Shown: positions 7,108 through 8,912 of the stretch, piece after piece
How the letters are laid out: the number at the start of each line of letters is the position of its first letter
Numbering within the stretch: the stretch's first letter is position 1
NCBI GenBank assembly: GCA_937916415.1
Contig: CALGGH010000204.1
Coordinates: forward strand, 1 to 8,912
Source of the DNA: an uncultured Lachnospiraceae bacterium
Lineage (GTDB): Bacteria; Bacillota; Clostridia; Lachnospirales; Lachnospiraceae
DNA length: 8,912 nucleotides
Direction of reading: 5' to 3'
Position numbers and translations under genes: made by a program
Notes under the pieces: generated by a model
What the model was told of the DNA's origin: nothing
Database searches by the model: none
Seen by the model: only the letters and a program-made list of their open reading frames with translations

Positions 7108-7554
7108 TCAATCATCAACATCATATCCGTATGTTTCTATCATAAGTATCATATTATCAATTTCTTCTATCAATGACTTATTATCAAGTTCATCCCATAT
7201 ATATATAATTGGAAAAAATATAAAACCTGAAACTAGTGTTATTGTCCAAGATGTAGACATATAATAAAAATCATACTCATCATTGCTTTTAACAATTACT
7301 GTCTTATCATTTTTTTTAATTTCTACAGATAAAAAGCATTCATAACCATAATTAACAGAATTTGGTTTTGTATATATAATATGACGTTTATCATCCCGAC
7401 GGTATAGAACAACATATAATTGTAACCCTAGATCCGAAACAGGCTTATCAAATTTATCTCTTATGTAACACTCGTACCATTTTAATACATCGGACTCGTG
7501 CTGAAATATCTCACTATAATCCGAAGATAGTTTTTTTAGAAATTGCTTTCTCAT
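7108..7554 (-). CDS. Putative immunity protein of the adjacent Rhs toxin (family not recognised)
   Basis: A small acidic protein of 148 residues (156 if TTG 7578 is used) is encoded right behind the toxin tip, the standard place for a cognate immunity gene. I do not recognise its family. It is rich in Tyr, Asp, Lys and Ile, with one hydrophobic stretch near the C-terminal third (WTITLVSGFIFFPIIYIW) and an acidic tail ending YGYDVDD. No signal peptide is seen. Two starts compete: ATG 7554 overlaps the toxin stop as ATGA and follows a GGGGA by 8 bases; TTG 7578 follows AAAGGAG by 7 bases, inside the toxin's coding sequence. I prefer ATG 7554. The gene is clearly more AT-rich than the rhs cores beside it, as expected for a horizontally swapped module. 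The immunity role is inferred from position only. Confidence 0.7.
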   Translation of the reverse strand: MRKQFLKKLSSDYSEIFQHESDVLKWYECYIRDKFDKPVSDLGLQLYVVLYRRDDKRHIIYTKPNSVNYGYECFLSVEIKKNDKTVIVKSNDEYDFYYMSTSWTITLVSGFIFFPIIYIWDELDNKSLIEEIDNMILMIETYGYDVDD

Positions 7555-8912
7555 AGCCGTTTTCCCCACAATGTCCAATGTTTTGCTCCTTTTGATGATA
7601 CGCTGTTAGTCAGCGTATTCCATGTGTTATTTTGCCAATGCCACACTTGATGTTTCCCAGTACTATGTGGAGAATGTAATTCTATAGATTTTGTTGTATA
7701 GTTTCCGTTATTCTTTGGAATCTGATATTTTATTCCCGGATATCCATCTCCTGATTTTCCTTCGGGTTTTAATCTTCCTATTTCCTTTATCTTTATTCCT
7801 TTTGCAGCCGCCACACTAAACGAGGCTCCAGCCGCAATACCACCCCACATAAATCCGTCGCAAAACCCATCAACAAATCTCTGTTCAATAACAGATCCAA
7901 TTCCTTCTACACCTCCAGTCGATAATATATAAGCAACTGAATCAATACCTGCCTCTGTTATCCCTCCAATTATGCCACTAGATAAAGCCAGTTCTATAGA
8001 AGCAATTAGCACAGGTATCGCGGCTCCTCCTGATAATGCCGTAATTCCAACTCCTATCAGAATAGCTGCTAAACCTATAGCCAGTTTCGTCCAATTGTCC
8101 ATAAAACCATTATCGTCTTGATTTCCAATCGGACTATCATTACAATATGCAAACAAATTATATTGCATAAGATCAGCACAGTCTGATGTGAGCAGATCTG
8201 TGGAATCAGCATTGATGAATCTCTTCACCTGCGGATCATAGTATCTGCTCTGGAGATAGTACCATTTGGTCTCTTCGTCATAGTAATATCCGCGATAACG
8301 GAATGGATTCTTATGTAAGATATTGTCAGGATCACTGTATGAATGATTAGATGTTTCAGACAGTAGTTTTCCATAAGGATCATACTCATATGTGCCGACA
8401 AGCGTACCATCTGCAGTATAAAGCGCACAGACATCACCCATTGCATTCCTTATTACGGAATAATGGGTTTCTTTTATGTCTTTTGGCTTTGTATCATCGT
8501 TTGAGGGGTTCTTTAGATATCCTATCTCAAGAAGCTTGCCGTCTGAACTGTAATAGAAGTTCAGGGTCTCCTTCTCGCCGCTTGGATATGTGGTGTTCTG
8601 TGCCAGGATAGTTGAGCTATTTAAGACATATTCAGTTGTAGTTCCGGAATTCTTCTTAGTCTGACCTACGGTTTTTGACAATCTTGAACCATCGTATGCG
8701 TATGTGAAGGTGACGGTATCTTCTGCACTGTAATCACTCCTCTTCTTAGCAGGGGTGACACTCATCAGCTGCCTGCCACGCTCCCAGGTAAGGGTATTTC
8801 CAAGATAGGTCTTCGGATTGCCGCCCTTATAGCTGTCAACCTTTTCGCCATTAAATCTGGTCAGATTATCCCTGTCATATGTGTAGGTATCTTCGTGTAC
8901 GCCTTCCTTATC
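7551..8912 (-). CDS. Rhs/YD-repeat polymorphic toxin, 3' part with unassigned C-terminal toxin tip
   Basis: The frame is open from the right window edge to TGA 7551 (453 residues seen); the 5' part lies outside. ATG 8765 is internal, since conserved repeat sequence continues upstream of it. Residues 1 to about 269 are the end of the Rhs shell: YAYDGSRLSKTVG, DPYGKLLSETS, NPFRYRGYYYDEETKWYYLQ, SRYYDPQVKRFINADS and LMQYNLFAYCN. The tip has hydrophobic segments at about 277-293 and 296-315, then a pre-toxin-like stretch (DGFMWGGIAAGA). It closes with a compact domain from about 391: YPGIKYQ, KSIELHSPH, GKHQVWHWQ and AKHWTLWGKRL. Five histidines (413, 416, 421, 425, 445) and several tryptophans suggest a nuclease-like or RNase-like active site, but I cannot name the family. 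Such proteins are secreted or surface-exposed and act on competing bacteria. The stop overlaps the likely immunity start. Confidence 0.85.
   Translation of the reverse strand, partial: DKEGVHEDTYTYDRDNLTRFNGEKVDSYKGGNPKTYLGNTLTWERGRQLMSVTPAKKRSDYSAEDTVTFTYAYDGSRLSKTVGQTKKNSGTTTEYVLNSSTILAQNTTYPSGEKETLNFYYSSDGKLLEIGYLKNPSNDDTKPKDIKETHYSVIRNAMGDVCALYTADGTLVGTYEYDPYGKLLSETSNHSYSDPDNILHKNPFRYRGYYYDEETKWYYLQSRYYDPQVKRFINADSTDLLTSDCADLMQYNLFAYCNDSPIGNQDDNGFMDNWTKLAIGLAAILIGVGITALSGGAAIPVLIASIELALSSGIIGGITEAGIDSVAYILSTGGVEGIGSVIEQRFVDGFCDGFMWGGIAAGASFSVAAAKGIKIKEIGRLKPEGKSGDGYPGIKYQIPKNNGNYTTKSIELHSPHSTGKHQVWHWQNNTWNTLTNSVSSKGAKHWTLWGKRL
8139..8912 (-). repeat. Direct repeat of rhs core, copy B
   Basis: This is the partner of copy A at 6044-6817, with equal length within the window and the same orientation. 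It lies inside the toxin-bearing gene and ends at the YCN that marks the border between shared core and variable tip. Recombination between A and B would delete or exchange the toxin tip and immunity gene lying between them. Confidence 0.85.

Larger units (their letters stand above)
5795..7111 (-). pseudogene. Displaced rhs/YD-repeat 3' fragment interrupted by an amber codon
   Basis: One frame runs from TTG 7111 to TGA 5795 with a single internal TAG at codon 317 (6161-6163). The protein on both sides is continuous Rhs/YD-repeat sequence: YTYDKLG-type repeats, DPYGRLLSETS, NPFRYRGYYYDSETGWY, stop, then LQSRYYDPDVKRFINADS. The upstream copy has a tyrosine codon (TAT) at this place, so the TAG is a nonsense change. 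Past the core end (YCN, residues 354-356), the tip contains a hydrophobic pre-toxin-like stretch (DGPLPVADGAFLVIAGVLVV) and ends only about 82 residues later at DWLDRVHP, with no recognisable toxin domain. The N-terminal shell is missing. A TGA precedes the TTG directly and TTGA overlaps the small upstream gene's stop, so any translation would rely on reinitiation. It resembles the orphan tip cassettes found behind rhs and contact-dependent toxin loci. If the fragment is translated, the amber would leave a 316-residue protein. Confidence 0.8.

Noticed and set aside
7551..8765. ATG 8765 as a true start giving a 404-residue protein
   Set aside because: Conserved Rhs sequence continues in the same frame upstream to the window edge and matches the other copy, so the start is internal.
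1..8912. CRISPR arrays, tRNA or rRNA genes, insertion sequences, integrases
   Set aside because: I looked for short regularly spaced repeats, cloverleaf-like blocks, conserved rRNA stretches and transposase motifs and saw none.

Overview
This window looks like a metagenomic contig. The main part, from about position 798 to the right edge, reads as Clostridia, most like Lachnospiraceae. It carries Gram-positive-style type IIA topoisomerase subunits, rsmD overlapping the upstream gene, Shine-Dalgarno sites with TTG starts, and YD-repeat (Rhs/WapA-like) proteins. Every gene I support lies on the minus strand, so transcription runs from right to left.

Layout from right to left. (1) 8912-7551 is the 3' part of a YD-repeat polymorphic toxin gene ending in a variable His/Trp-rich tip. 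(2) 7578/7554-7108 is a small AT-rich gene overlapping the toxin's end, placed where its immunity gene should be. (3) 7111-5795 is a displaced second rhs 3' fragment. It repeats the core of the first copy, but an amber codon interrupts it and its tip is very short. (4) 5794-5549 is an intergenic leader with a -10-like box and mutually exclusive hairpins. (5) 5548-3629 and 3592-1346 are a two-subunit type IIA topoisomerase operon; the A subunit lacks the GyrA box, so it is probably topoisomerase IV-like. (6) 1349-798 is rsmD, translationally coupled to the topoisomerase A gene.

Left of rsmD the sequence changes source. Positions 332 to about 775 hold the C-terminal part of a Bacteroidetes-type pectate lyase-like secreted protein. 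It is followed 24 bases later by the start of a SusC/TonB-receptor-like gene (signal peptide plus the beginning of a carboxypeptidase-regulatory-like domain), a normal polysaccharide-utilization arrangement. After 31-38 codons that reading frame becomes a Clostridia-type glutamine synthetase, and the switch falls at a TDEAGEP motif that fits both families. The simplest reading is that the left 0.8 kb is a chain of two assembly chimeras: Clostridia | Bacteroidetes | glutamine synthetase from another genome. The right-hand 8.1 kb looks internally coherent.

The best candidate for new biology is the toxin tip and its putative immunity protein, neither of which I can assign to a named family, together with the orphan rhs cassette downstream. 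The leader of the topoisomerase operon also deserves attention.
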